A DNA stretch of 49,972 nt from Brachybacterium nesterenkovii. Its GTDB lineage: Bacteria; Actinomycetota; Actinomycetes; Actinomycetales; Dermabacteraceae. A program made the position numbers and the translations under genes. Shown one piece after another: positions 26,505 to 34,584 of this stretch (positions within the stretch are counted from its first letter, which is position 1; every line of letters starts with the position of its first letter). Where the stretch lies: contig NZ_FWFG01000016.1 of the NCBI RefSeq assembly GCF_900163655.1, positions 1 through 49,972 of the forward strand. Direction: 5' to 3'. Below the pieces are notes generated by a model that did no database searches, was not told the DNA's origin, and saw only the letters and a list, made by a program, of their open reading frames with translations.

Positions 26505-28583
26505 ATGCCCTGGCTGCTCGACGCTCTCGCGCTCCTCGCCGCGACAGCGGTCCTCATGCTGTCCGGACTCGCCGTCACGCGGCCCCTGCGGCTCGGCGCC
26601 CTCGCGACGGCGGCGCTGACGGCCCCGTGCTCCATCGGGATCATCGTCGTCGCGGCCGAGGCGAGCGCCTTCATGCGCATCCCCTGGACCCCGCTGTCGC
26701 CGCTGCTGCTGGCCGCCGCCATCGCCCTCGCCCTGTCGGTCCCCGCCCTGCGCCGCGAGGGCCTCTCGCTGGCCGCCCTGGCCGACCCGCGCCTGCCGTC
26801 ACCGCGGGAGCTCGGCGCCCTCGGCGTCGCCAGCGCTCGGAGCCTCGCGCGGCGGGCGCGCCGCGACCCTTGGTCCTTCTTCGCGGCGAGCGCCGGCGAG
26901 CGCACCGCCATGGTCACGGGCCTGGTCGCGGGCGGCGGGATCCTCGGGCTGCGGATGCTGTCGATGATGGGCTCGCTGCACGCCGTCACCTAGACCTACG
27001 ACGGGATCTTCCACCTCAACGCAGTGCGGCGGATCCTCGATCTGGGCTCCGCCTCCGCCTGGACAGTCGGCTCCCTGTCCACCGAGCCGGGCACCGCGAC
27101 CTTCTACCCCGCGGCCTGGCACCAGACGACGAGCCTGATCGCGCAGCTGTGCGGCGGGGACATCGTCCGTGCGACCGACGCCCTGCTGCTGCTCGTGACC
27201 GCGGTCGTGTGGCCGCTCGGGCTGGTGCTCCTGGTCCGCACCTGCACCTCGGCCGGGCCGCTGGGCCTCGCCGCCACCGGGCTGCTGTCCTCGGTCTCCC
27301 TGGCCTTCCCCATGGCCCCGTCGTCCTTCGGGATCCTCCTCCCGTACACGCTGGCGATCACGATGGTGCCCGCGGCGCTGACGATGCTGGTGCAGCTCCT
27401 CGACTGGAACGACTCGCCCTCCCCCTCCCGCTCGGTCCTCTCGCCCCGGCAGATCCTCCTGCTGGTCCCGCCGGTGGGCATCGCGGTCGCGCTCGCGCAT
27501 CCGCAGGCGGTGCCGACCCTCATCGTCCTGGGGCTGCCGATCGTGCTGTGGTCGACGTGCCTGCGCGTCGCGCGGTGGGGCGAGGGTATCGCCGCGCGAC
27601 GGGCCGCCGTGATCGCTCTCGCCGGCGCGCTCGCGGTCTTCATCGTCTGCGGCCGCGTGTGGGAGTTCGTCCGCCCCGCCCGGTCGTCGGCCGGCTGGGA
27701 GCCCACCTCGAGCGTCCCCGAGGCGATCGGCCAGACCCTGTCGCTGCAGACCCTCGGCGGCTCGCCGTGGCGGCCGCTGGGCCTGCTGGTGATCGCGGCG
27801 GCCCTGAGCACGCTGCTGCTGAGCCGGGACGGATGGATCGTCGCCTCCTGGGTCTGGGCGGTGCTGCTGGCCGTCGTGGGTCTCTCGATGCGGGACCTGG
27901 ACTACCGGTACGTGAACACGGGCGCCTGGTACAGCGACATCAACCGCGTCATGGCGGTGCCCGTCATCGCGGCGATCCCGATGCTCGCCCTGGGCCTGGA
28001 CGCCGCGGCCCGCGCCCTGGCCCGGGCGCGCGTGCTGCCGCGCACCGCCATGGCACCGGTCGCCGGGGTCTGCGTGATCCTGCTCGTCCTGGGCCCGGGC
28101 GCGTGGACGCCGAGCGCCGCCGAGCGCTACCGCCACGAGTACGCGCCGTGGTGGCAGAACCAGGGGTTGCTGTCCGATGACGAGTGCGAGCTCATCGAGG
28201 AGGACGTCCCGCGCCTGGTCCCCGAGGGAGAGACCCTGGCCGTCGACCCGTGGGACGGCGGCGCGCTCGCCTACGCGCTCGCGGACTATCCCGTGATGGC
28301 GCCCTTCGCTATCGGGCACCGTTCTCCCGAGGTCGAGGTGCTGACGCACCGCCTGTAGGACATCGACACCGATCCGGCCGTGTGCGACGCGGCCGCGACC
28401 CTGGGGATCCACCACGTGCTCGATTTCGGGCCGACCGAGCTGTGGGGCACGGAGTTCAAGTTCCCCGGCATCGACGCCGTGGGCGATGACCCCGCCGCGG
28501 CGACCGAGGTCGCCCGGCGCGGGGACGCCGCGCTGCTGCAGCTGCAGCCGTGCACCCGCTCCGACGGCTCCACCTGGGGCTGA
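26505..28583 (+). pseudogene. DUF6541-like membrane protein gene with two in-frame TAG codons
   Basis: A single reading frame of 693 codons is broken only by TAG at codon 163 (26991-26993) and TAG at codon 618 (28356-28358). All three pieces lie in the same frame, with no frameshift. The protein pattern continues across both stops: HAVT-stop-TYDGIFHLNAVRRILDLG and THRL-stop-DIDTDPAVCDAAATLGIHH. About twelve membrane segments and a C-terminal outside domain resemble the neighbouring GT-C-like proteins. The segment TYDGIFHLNAVR followed by TFYPAAWHQT is typical of DUF6541. Each TAG is one C-to-T change from CAG (Gln). Default reading: a recently inactivated gene. Amber suppression or readthrough is the alternative. 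It ends with TGA. Confidence 0.8.
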
Positions 28584-28602
28584 GCGCCCCGCCCCGCGGT
28601 GG

Positions 28603-28608
28603 GACAAT
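28603..28608 (+). promoter_or_regulatory. Leaderless -10 box of the M18 aminopeptidase gene
   Basis: GACAAT with 6 nt to the ATG at 28615; there is no Shine-Dalgarno sequence. Confidence 0.4.
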
Positions 28609-28614
28609 GGCCCC

Positions 28615-29982
28615 ATGACCTCCGCCGCGCCCTCCGTCCCCTCCGCGTCCTCCCCCGCCGTCCCCTCCGCCGAGGACCTCGCCTTCGCCCGCGATCTCGG
28701 GGCCTTCGTCACGGCATCGCCGTCGTCGTTCCATGCGGCCGCGGAGGCCGCGCGGCGCCTCGAGGCCGCGGGCTTCACCGCGCTCGACGATCGCGAGGAG
28801 TGGAGCGCGGCCGATGTCCGCGGACGCCGCTTCGTGGTCCGCGACGGCGCGTTCATCGCCTGGATCGCGGCCGACGGCGCCGATGCGGGCACGCCGTGGC
28901 GGATCGTCGGCGCGCACACGGACTCCCCCGCCCTCAAGCTCAAGCCGAACCCGCGCCTGGGGGCTGAGGGCTTCGCCCAAGCGGGCGTCGAGATCTACGG
29001 CGGGCCGCTGCTGAACTCGTGGCTGGACCGGGATCTGCGCCTGGCCGGGCGCCTCGTCCTGCGCGACGGCTCCGTGCACCTGGCCGCGACGGGCCCGGTC
29101 GCGCGCGTGGCCCAGCTGGCCGTGCACCTGGACCGCCAGGTCAACTCCGAGGGGCTGAAGCTCGACCCGCAGCGTCATCTGCAGCCGATCCTGGGCCTGG
29201 GCGAGATCGACCCCGTGGCCCTGCTGGCCGAGGACGCGGGCGTGGACGCGGCCGAGGTCGTCTCCTGGGACGTGGTGACCGTCGACTCCCAGGAGCCCGC
29301 CGTGATCGGCGCCCGCGGGGAGCTGTTCGCCTCCGCCCGCCTGGACAACCTGTCCTCGACGCACGCGTGCCTGCGCGCCCTGCTCGACCTCGCCGACGCG
29401 GATGCGACGGGTCCCGCAGGCGCCGACGCGGATGCCGAGGCGGACGCCGATGCCCCCATCTCCCTGCTCGTCGCCAACGACCACGAGGAAGTCGGCTCGG
29501 ACACCCGCTCCGGCGCGGGCGGCCCCTTCCTCGAGGACGTGCTGGTGCGGATGCACGCGGTCCTCGGCGGGGACGACGCCTCGCGTCGCCGCGCCTTCAC
29601 CCGCTCCATGGTGCTGTCCTGCGACGCCGGGCACGCCGTGCACCCCAACTACCCCGAGCGCCACGATCCCGTCAGCCGCCCCTGTCTGGGCAGCGGCCCG
29701 CTGCTGAAGATCAACGCGCAGCAGCGCTACGCGACCGACGCCGTGGGCGCCGCCGAGTTCGCGCGCGCGTGTGAGGCCGCCGACGTGCCCTTCCAGGAGT
29801 TCGTCTCCAACAACGCGATGCCGTGCGGCTCGACGATCGGGCCGATCACCGCGACCCGCCTGGGCATGACGACGATCGATGCGGGGATCGCGCTGCTCTC
29901 GATGCACTCGGCGCGCGAGCTGTGCGCCGTGGCCGATCCGCGCCGCCTCTCCCTCGCGGCGTCCGCCTTCTGGCGGCCGTGA
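28615..29982 (+). CDS. apeB: M18 family aminopeptidase
   Basis: This 455-aa dinuclear zinc aminopeptidase is of normal length for bacterial ApeB-type enzymes and is cytoplasmic. Family motifs are RIVGAHTDSPALKLKPNP (metal-ligand His and Asp), LDRDLRLAGRLVL, SARLDNLSSTHACL, NDHEEVGSDT (catalytic Glu and metal Glu), LSCDAGHAVHPNYPERHDP (metal Asp) and the C-terminal MTTIDAGIALLSMHSARE (metal His). It removes acidic or neutral N-terminal residues from peptides. A short Asp/Ala insert follows LLDLADA. It appears unrelated to the flanking glycan genes. Confidence 0.94.
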   Translation: MTSAAPSVPSASSPAVPSAEDLAFARDLGAFVTASPSSFHAAAEAARRLEAAGFTALDDREEWSAADVRGRRFVVRDGAFIAWIAADGADAGTPWRIVGAHTDSPALKLKPNPRLGAEGFAQAGVEIYGGPLLNSWLDRDLRLAGRLVLRDGSVHLAATGPVARVAQLAVHLDRQVNSEGLKLDPQRHLQPILGLGEIDPVALLAEDAGVDAAEVVSWDVVTVDSQEPAVIGARGELFASARLDNLSSTHACLRALLDLADADATGPAGADADAEADADAPISLLVANDHEEVGSDTRSGAGGPFLEDVLVRMHAVLGGDDASRRRAFTRSMVLSCDAGHAVHPNYPERHDPVSRPCLGSGPLLKINAQQRYATDAVGAAEFARACEAADVPFQEFVSNNAMPCGSTIGPITATRLGMTTIDAGIALLSMHSARELCAVADPRRLSLAASAFWRP

Positions 29983-31410
29983 GTGCGGCGCCTGCTGCTC
30001 ACGGGGCTCCCGCTCCTGCTCGCGGCCCTCGGCCTGGCGATCCTGCACCCGATGGCGGGCTCCCCCGACGAGAACGCGCATCAGCGCTACGCCTACGCGG
30101 TGGTCACCGGGCAGCTGCCCGTCGGCCCTGAGCAGCAGGTCCTCGTCCCCGCATACCTCGTCGCGGAGGGCCCGGAGTGCTGGCGCTTCGAGCCCGGCAT
30201 CCCCGCGTGGTGCGCGATCGAGGACGACCCGATGTCCGCGGCCGGCTCCGAGCCGGTCCGGACGGTCACCCAGGCGGCGAACTACCCGCCGCTGTACTAC
30301 GCGATCATCGGCTGGCCGCTGCGCCTGCTCGAGGGGCACGCCGCGGTGCTCGCCGCCCGCGCCCTCTCGGCCCTCGTGCTGTGCGGCCTCGCCGCGGCGG
30401 GCGCCGTCGCCCTCGCGGGCCGCGGGGCGCCCGACGCGCGCGCCCTCGCCCTCCCCTGGCTGCTGACCCCGGGGACGCTCGCGCTCGCGGGGGCGATCAA
30501 CCCCCAGGCCCTCGAGATCGGGGCGGCGCTGCTCATGGCCGGCTGCGCCTGGCCGCTCGCGCGCGGGGCCTCGGCCTCCCGCGGCCGGTTCGTCGGGGCG
30601 GGCGCCGGCAGCGCGCTGCTGATCCTGTCCCACCCCTCCGGGCCGATCTGGGCGGTGCTCATCGCCCTCATCGCCTGCGTCCTCGCGTGGCCCCGCCGCC
30701 GCGATCTCCTGCGCCGACGGGCCCTGTGGGGCGTCGTCGCGGCGTGCGTGATCGCGTGCGGGGCCTGGCTCGCCTGGCGTCTGGCGACCGCGCAGACCGC
30801 GGCCTACGCCGACACGGCCGGTCGGCCGGACTGCAGCTGGCTGTGCGTGGCCGGGCACATCGGCTCCCAGGCCTGGCCGTTCGCGCGCACCACCATCGGG
30901 GTCACCGGCTGGCACGACGCCTGGATCCCCCTCCCCGCGGCCATCGCCTGCCTGCTCCTGCTCGCGGCCCTCGCCGCGGCGGCGCTGCGACGCGGCACCC
31001 GGGCGGAGCGGATCGCCCTGGTCCTCGGAGCGGTCCTGCTGCCGGTCTCGGCGATCGTCATCGAGCACCAGACCGTCGCTGACGCGGGCTTCATGTGGCA
31101 GGCCCGCTACGCCCTCCCGCTCGTGCTGCCGCTCATCTGGCTCGCGGCGGACATCGCGCTGGCTCCCGCCGCGACCGAGGAGGGCGCCCTCCGGCTGCGC
31201 CGCGGGCTCGCCGCAATCGTCGTCGTGCAGGGCATCGGGCTGCTCGCGCTCGCGGGCTTCGCGGCCGCGCGGTTCTGGATCGGGATCGATGCCGAGGATC
31301 CGGGACGCCTGCCCGCCGCGGCGGTCGTGGGCCTCGTGATCCTCGCGGCGACGGTGCTCGGCGCGGGAGCCGCGACCATCGCGCGGGGTCGCGCCCTGCC
31401 CGCGGCCTGA
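29983..31410 (+). CDS. DUF2142 polytopic membrane protein
   Basis: This 475-aa protein has about ten membrane segments. The first outside loop contains SPDENAHQRYAYAVVTGQLP, the conserved acidic motif of DUF2142, a family of predicted GT-C-like membrane proteins found in polysaccharide loci. The loop continues with PPLYYAIIGWPLRL, also typical. The GTG start at 29983 directly follows the aminopeptidase stop with no gap, so translation probably relies on coupling. It is the last of the large membrane proteins of this region. Confidence 0.85.
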   Translation: MRRLLLTGLPLLLAALGLAILHPMAGSPDENAHQRYAYAVVTGQLPVGPEQQVLVPAYLVAEGPECWRFEPGIPAWCAIEDDPMSAAGSEPVRTVTQAANYPPLYYAIIGWPLRLLEGHAAVLAARALSALVLCGLAAAGAVALAGRGAPDARALALPWLLTPGTLALAGAINPQALEIGAALLMAGCAWPLARGASASRGRFVGAGAGSALLILSHPSGPIWAVLIALIACVLAWPRRRDLLRRRALWGVVAACVIACGAWLAWRLATAQTAAYADTAGRPDCSWLCVAGHIGSQAWPFARTTIGVTGWHDAWIPLPAAIACLLLLAALAAAALRRGTRAERIALVLGAVLLPVSAIVIEHQTVADAGFMWQARYALPLVLPLIWLAADIALAPAATEEGALRLRRGLAAIVVVQGIGLLALAGFAAARFWIGIDAEDPGRLPAAAVVGLVILAATVLGAGAATIARGRALPAA

Positions 31411-31436
31411 GGGGCGGGCCGCTCAGCCGGGCGCTG

Positions 31437-31769
31437 TCAGCCCTCGGCCGGGAAGCCGGCGAGCTCGCGCACCTGCGCCTGCGCCTCGCGCGCGATGACG
31501 GCGGTCGCGTCCTCGGGGCCGCTGGCCCGCTCGGCGTCCTTGACCAGCTCGTCGACCTGGTAGAGCGCCTCGTCGAGACGGCCGGCGCGGGCCACCGCGA
31601 CGGCCTGGCGGGCGCGGACGTCGACGACCGCCGGATCGGTCGGCTCATGGTCGGCGAGGAGGCCCAGCAGGCGGGAGTAGCCCTCGCCGACCTGCGCCTC
31701 GGCGTCCGGCGTCCGGGCTCCAGGCATCTGCGCTCCAGGCGTCTCGTTCAGGGCAGGTCGATCGGGCAT
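31437..31769 (-). CDS. Small helical-repeat protein overlapping hemA
   Basis: This 110-aa soluble protein is mostly helical and Ala-rich. Residues 30-100 look like two or three TPR-like helix pairs (YSRLLGLLADHE, RARQAVAVARAGRLDEALYQ, VDELVKDAERAS). The ATG at 31769 has AGGAGG 4 nt upstream and lies inside the 3' end of hemA, overlapping it by 22 bp, so the two are probably co-translated. I do not recognise a named family. A role connected with HemA is only a guess from position. Confidence 0.7.
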   Translation of the reverse strand: MPDRPALNETPGAQMPGARTPDAEAQVGEGYSRLLGLLADHEPTDPAVVDVRARQAVAVARAGRLDEALYQVDELVKDAERASGPEDATAVIAREAQAQVRELAGFPAEG

Positions 31770-33226
31770 GTCCCCTCCTGGGCGGTCTCGGCGGGTCCGG
31801 TGACGGCGGGCGCGCTCACGGCGGCCAGGCGGGCCAGCTCGGCCTCCACCACGGCCACGGAGTGCTCGGTCACGGCCAGCATCGACGGGTGCCCGGGCGG
31901 GACCGTGCGGTCCAGGCGCATCCACCCGGCCGGCACGGACTCGGGGCCCTGCGTGGGCTCCTCGTCGCCGGAGATGTCGATGCCGAAGATGGTGTGGAAC
32001 GCCTCGACGAACTCGTCGGCGCTGCCCTCCTGCGCGAGGCGCCGGGCCCGCGCGGTCGGCGAGTGCATCACCTTGGCGAGGATGCGCCGCACGGATCGCT
32101 CGACGTCATCGGCGGTATCGGGGTTCTCGCGGCGCAGGCGCGCGACCTCGGCGTCCGCGGCGGCGTCGACGGTGCGGCGCAGGGCCGCCATCGCGGGGTC
32201 GACGCGGCGGAACTCCAGGCGGGAGCGGAAGTGGTCGACGCCCTCGGCGACGATCGCTCTCGCCTGGGCGAGCGCGGGCAGGGCGTGCTCATCGGCCTGC
32301 ACGGTCAGGTCGGTGAGGTCCAGGACGCGCACGTCGCTGAGGTGGCGCACGAGCGGGTGGAGGTCGGAGTGCAGCGCGAGGTCGAGGATGAGCGTGGGTC
32401 CGACGCTCAGGAACGCCTCGGGGAACAGGCTCGTGCCGCGACCGGAGCAGGCGAGCACGAGGTCGGCCTCGCGCAGCACCTGCCCCAGCTCCTCGGCGGC
32501 GATGGCCTCGACGCCCTGGCGCTCGGCGAAGGCGATCGCCCGGCCCGAGGCGGAGTGGACGCGCACGCGACCGGCGCCGCGGCGCACGAGGTCGGCCACG
32601 CCCAGGCGCGCGTAGGCACCGGTGCCGATCACCAGCACGTCGGCGTCGCGCAGGGGGCCGATGATCTCGGCGGCGCGGTCGAGCGCGATGGCGACGCCGC
32701 TGCGTCCGGCGACGCCGACGGGGGTCTGCGAGGCGACCTGCTTGGCGAAGCGGAAGCCGATCTGGAAGAGGTCGTTGAGCATCGCGGTCGTGTGCCCGGC
32801 CTGCTGAGCGCGCTGGAAGGCGAGGCGCACCTGGCCGGCGATCTCGCCCTCCCCCAGCACGATGGAGCGCAGGCCCGCGGTGACCTCGTAGAGGTGCTCG
32901 GCGACGGCCGCGCCCATCGCGGCCTCCATGCACAGGGCGATCTGCTCGAGCCGCAGTCCGCTGGTGGCGGCGATCGCGCGGGCGACGACGTCCACGCCGT
33001 CGTGGAAGCGGTGGGCGTCGAGGTAGACCTCGAGGCGGTTGCAGGTGGAGACGACCACCCAGCCGGCCAGCGGCGGCTCCGCCGGCGGATCCGGCTCCGC
33101 GACCGCCGCGGGCTGAGCGGCATTGAGCTGCTCGATCACGTGGGGCAGGTGCTCGGATCCGCGCGTGAGGGCGTCGAGCACCCCGAGATCGAGGTGCTCG
33201 TGGGTGGCGCGGAGGGCGACGAGCAT
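31748..33226 (-). CDS. hemA: Glutamyl-tRNA reductase
   Basis: This 492-aa NADPH enzyme reduces glutamyl-tRNA(Glu) to glutamate-1-semialdehyde, the first step of heme synthesis. The catalytic Cys62 lies in VVVSTCNRLEVYLD, followed by LRSIVLGEGEIAGQVRLAFQ, the NADPH domain with VLVIGTGAYARLG, and the C-terminal dimerisation helices. The first segment lacks the usual GLSHKTAP motif and carries a Pro/Ala insert (residues 38-52). About 60 residues after the dimerisation domain are an extra tail. The ATG at 33226 is chosen because TACGAT stands 7 nt upstream, giving a leaderless mRNA. It is transcribed away from hemE. Confidence 0.92.
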   Translation of the reverse strand: MLVALRATHEHLDLGVLDALTRGSEHLPHVIEQLNAAQPAAVAEPDPPAEPPLAGWVVVSTCNRLEVYLDAHRFHDGVDVVARAIAATSGLRLEQIALCMEAAMGAAVAEHLYEVTAGLRSIVLGEGEIAGQVRLAFQRAQQAGHTTAMLNDLFQIGFRFAKQVASQTPVGVAGRSGVAIALDRAAEIIGPLRDADVLVIGTGAYARLGVADLVRRGAGRVRVHSASGRAIAFAERQGVEAIAAEELGQVLREADLVLACSGRGTSLFPEAFLSVGPTLILDLALHSDLHPLVRHLSDVRVLDLTDLTVQADEHALPALAQARAIVAEGVDHFRSRLEFRRVDPAMAALRRTVDAAADAEVARLRRENPDTADDVERSVRRILAKVMHSPTARARRLAQEGSADEFVEAFHTIFGIDISGDEEPTQGPESVPAGWMRLDRTVPPGHPSMLAVTEHSVAVVEAELARLAAVSAPAVTGPAETAQEGTCPIDLP

Positions 33227-33233
33227 GGCTCCC

Positions 33234-33239
33234 ATCGTA
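33234..33239 (-). promoter_or_regulatory. Leaderless -10 box of hemA
   Basis: TACGAT on the minus strand with 7 nt to the ATG at 33226. Confidence 0.5.
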
Positions 33240-33312
33240 GGCCGCAGGGACCTTGGTCCGTCCCAGGCGACGGAGGCCCGGTGAGGCGTCCCACACCCGC
33301 TTCGGCGAGGAT

Positions 33313-33342
33313 CCGGCGGCGCGCCGCCGGGCCATGCACAAT
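33313..33342 (+). promoter_or_regulatory. hemE promoter with an 18-bp palindrome over the -35 region
   Basis: The perfect palindrome CCGGCGGCGCGCCGCCGG occupies 33313-33330. The -10 candidate CACAAT is at 33337-33342, followed by 9 nt and the ATG at 33352. The spacing places the palindrome over the -35 element of the whole hem operon. It may be an operator, or chance self-complementarity in GC-rich DNA. Confidence 0.4.
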
Positions 33343-33351
33343 GGACGGACG

Positions 33352-34584
33352 ATGGAGAAGAACAGCACGTCAGAGACCATTTTTCACGACGCGACGTCAG
33401 ATCCCGAGGCGTCCGCGTCGGCGGGGCCGTCCGCGCTCCCGACCGCCGCCCCGGGCGAGCCCGCGGGCGCCCTCCCGGCCGAGCATCCGGCCTACCGCGA
33501 CGCCGCCGCGGGCGGGACGTCCGACGCGCCGCTGCTGCGGCAGTACCGCGGCGAGCGGTCCAGCGGGCCGGACGAGCGCGCGAGCGTGTGGTTCATGCGC
33601 CAGGCCGGGCGCTCCCTCCCGGAGTACCGGAAGGTCCGCGAGGGCATCACGATGCTCGACTCGTGCGTGCAGCCCGAGCTCGTCGCCGAGATCACCGTGC
33701 AGCCCGTGCGCCGCCACCGCGTGGACGCCGGCATCTTCTTCTCCGACATCGTCGTGCCCGCGATGCTGGCCGGGCTCGACGTCGAGATCCAGCCGGGCCG
33801 CGGCCCCGTCTTCGCCCACCCGATCCGCACCGAGGCCGATATCGACGCCCTGCCCCCGCTCGGCGACGCCTTCGAGGAGGCGCTCGCGCCGATCCGCGAG
33901 AGCGTCCGCCTGACCGTCGCAGAGCTGGGCACCACCCCGCTCATCGGCTTCTGCGGCGCACCCTTCACCGTCGCCTCGTACATGGTCGAGGGCGGGCCCA
34001 GCCGCGACCACCTGCGCACCCGCGCCCTCATGCGCGACCGCCCCGAGCTGTGGGACCGCCTCGCGGCCTGGGTCGCCGAGGCCTCCGGGCGCTTCCTGCG
34101 CGCCCAGGTGCTCGCCGGCGCCTCCGCCGTGCAGCTCTTCGACTCCTGGGTCGGCTCCCTGTCCGAGGAGGTCTACCGCGCCCACGTGCTGCAGCACTCG
34201 GCCGCGGTGCTCGGGGCCGTCTCCGACCTGCCCGTCCCGCGCATCCACTTCGGCGTGGGCGCCAGCCACCTGCTGGGCGCCATGCACGATGCGGGCGCGA
34301 CCGTGATGGGCGCAGACCACCGCATCCGCCTCGATCACGCGATCGACGCGCTCGGCGGCGGCGTGCCCGTGCAGGGCAATATCGATCCCGCCGTGCTGTT
34401 CACCGGCGAGGAGGCCCGCTTCGCCGAGGCCCGCGCCGTGCTCGAGCGCGGCGCCGCGGCCCCGGGGCACGTGGTGAACCTGGGCCACGGCGTGCCGCCC
34501 GAGACCGATCCGCAGGTGCTCACCGACCTCGTCGCCTTCCTCCACGAGACGGCGGGCGCTGCGAGCGGCGGCGCACGGGCATGA
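33352..34584 (+). CDS. hemE: Uroporphyrinogen decarboxylase
   Basis: This 410-aa cytoplasmic enzyme converts uroporphyrinogen III to coproporphyrinogen III. Family motifs include WFMRQAGRSLPEYRKVRE (substrate-binding Arg residues), GIFFSDIVVPA, GFCGAPFTVASYMVEGG, LFDSWVGSLS and HFGVGASHLLG, ending with VVNLGHGVPPETDP. About 75 residues before VWFMRQAG form a long Ala/Pro-rich extension not needed by the family. ATG 33352 fits the -10 box; ATG 33334 is in frame but overlaps the promoter. It is the first gene of an eight-gene heme operon and is coupled to cgoX by ATGA. Confidence 0.95.
   Translation: MEKNSTSETIFHDATSDPEASASAGPSALPTAAPGEPAGALPAEHPAYRDAAAGGTSDAPLLRQYRGERSSGPDERASVWFMRQAGRSLPEYRKVREGITMLDSCVQPELVAEITVQPVRRHRVDAGIFFSDIVVPAMLAGLDVEIQPGRGPVFAHPIRTEADIDALPPLGDAFEEALAPIRESVRLTVAELGTTPLIGFCGAPFTVASYMVEGGPSRDHLRTRALMRDRPELWDRLAAWVAEASGRFLRAQVLAGASAVQLFDSWVGSLSEEVYRAHVLQHSAAVLGAVSDLPVPRIHFGVGASHLLGAMHDAGATVMGADHRIRLDHAIDALGGGVPVQGNIDPAVLFTGEEARFAEARAVLERGAAAPGHVVNLGHGVPPETDPQVLTDLVAFLHETAGAASGGARA

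Noticed and set aside
26991-26993. Pyrrolysine as the meaning of the in-frame TAG
   Set aside because: No pyl genes are visible, the protein is not a methylamine methyltransferase, and both sites are better explained by CAG-to-TAG (Gln).
31402-31422. GCGGCC/GGCCGC hairpin between the DUF2142 gene and the small helical gene as a terminator
   Set aside because: The stem has only 6 bp with a 9-nt loop and partly lies in coding sequence; it is too weak in DNA of this composition.
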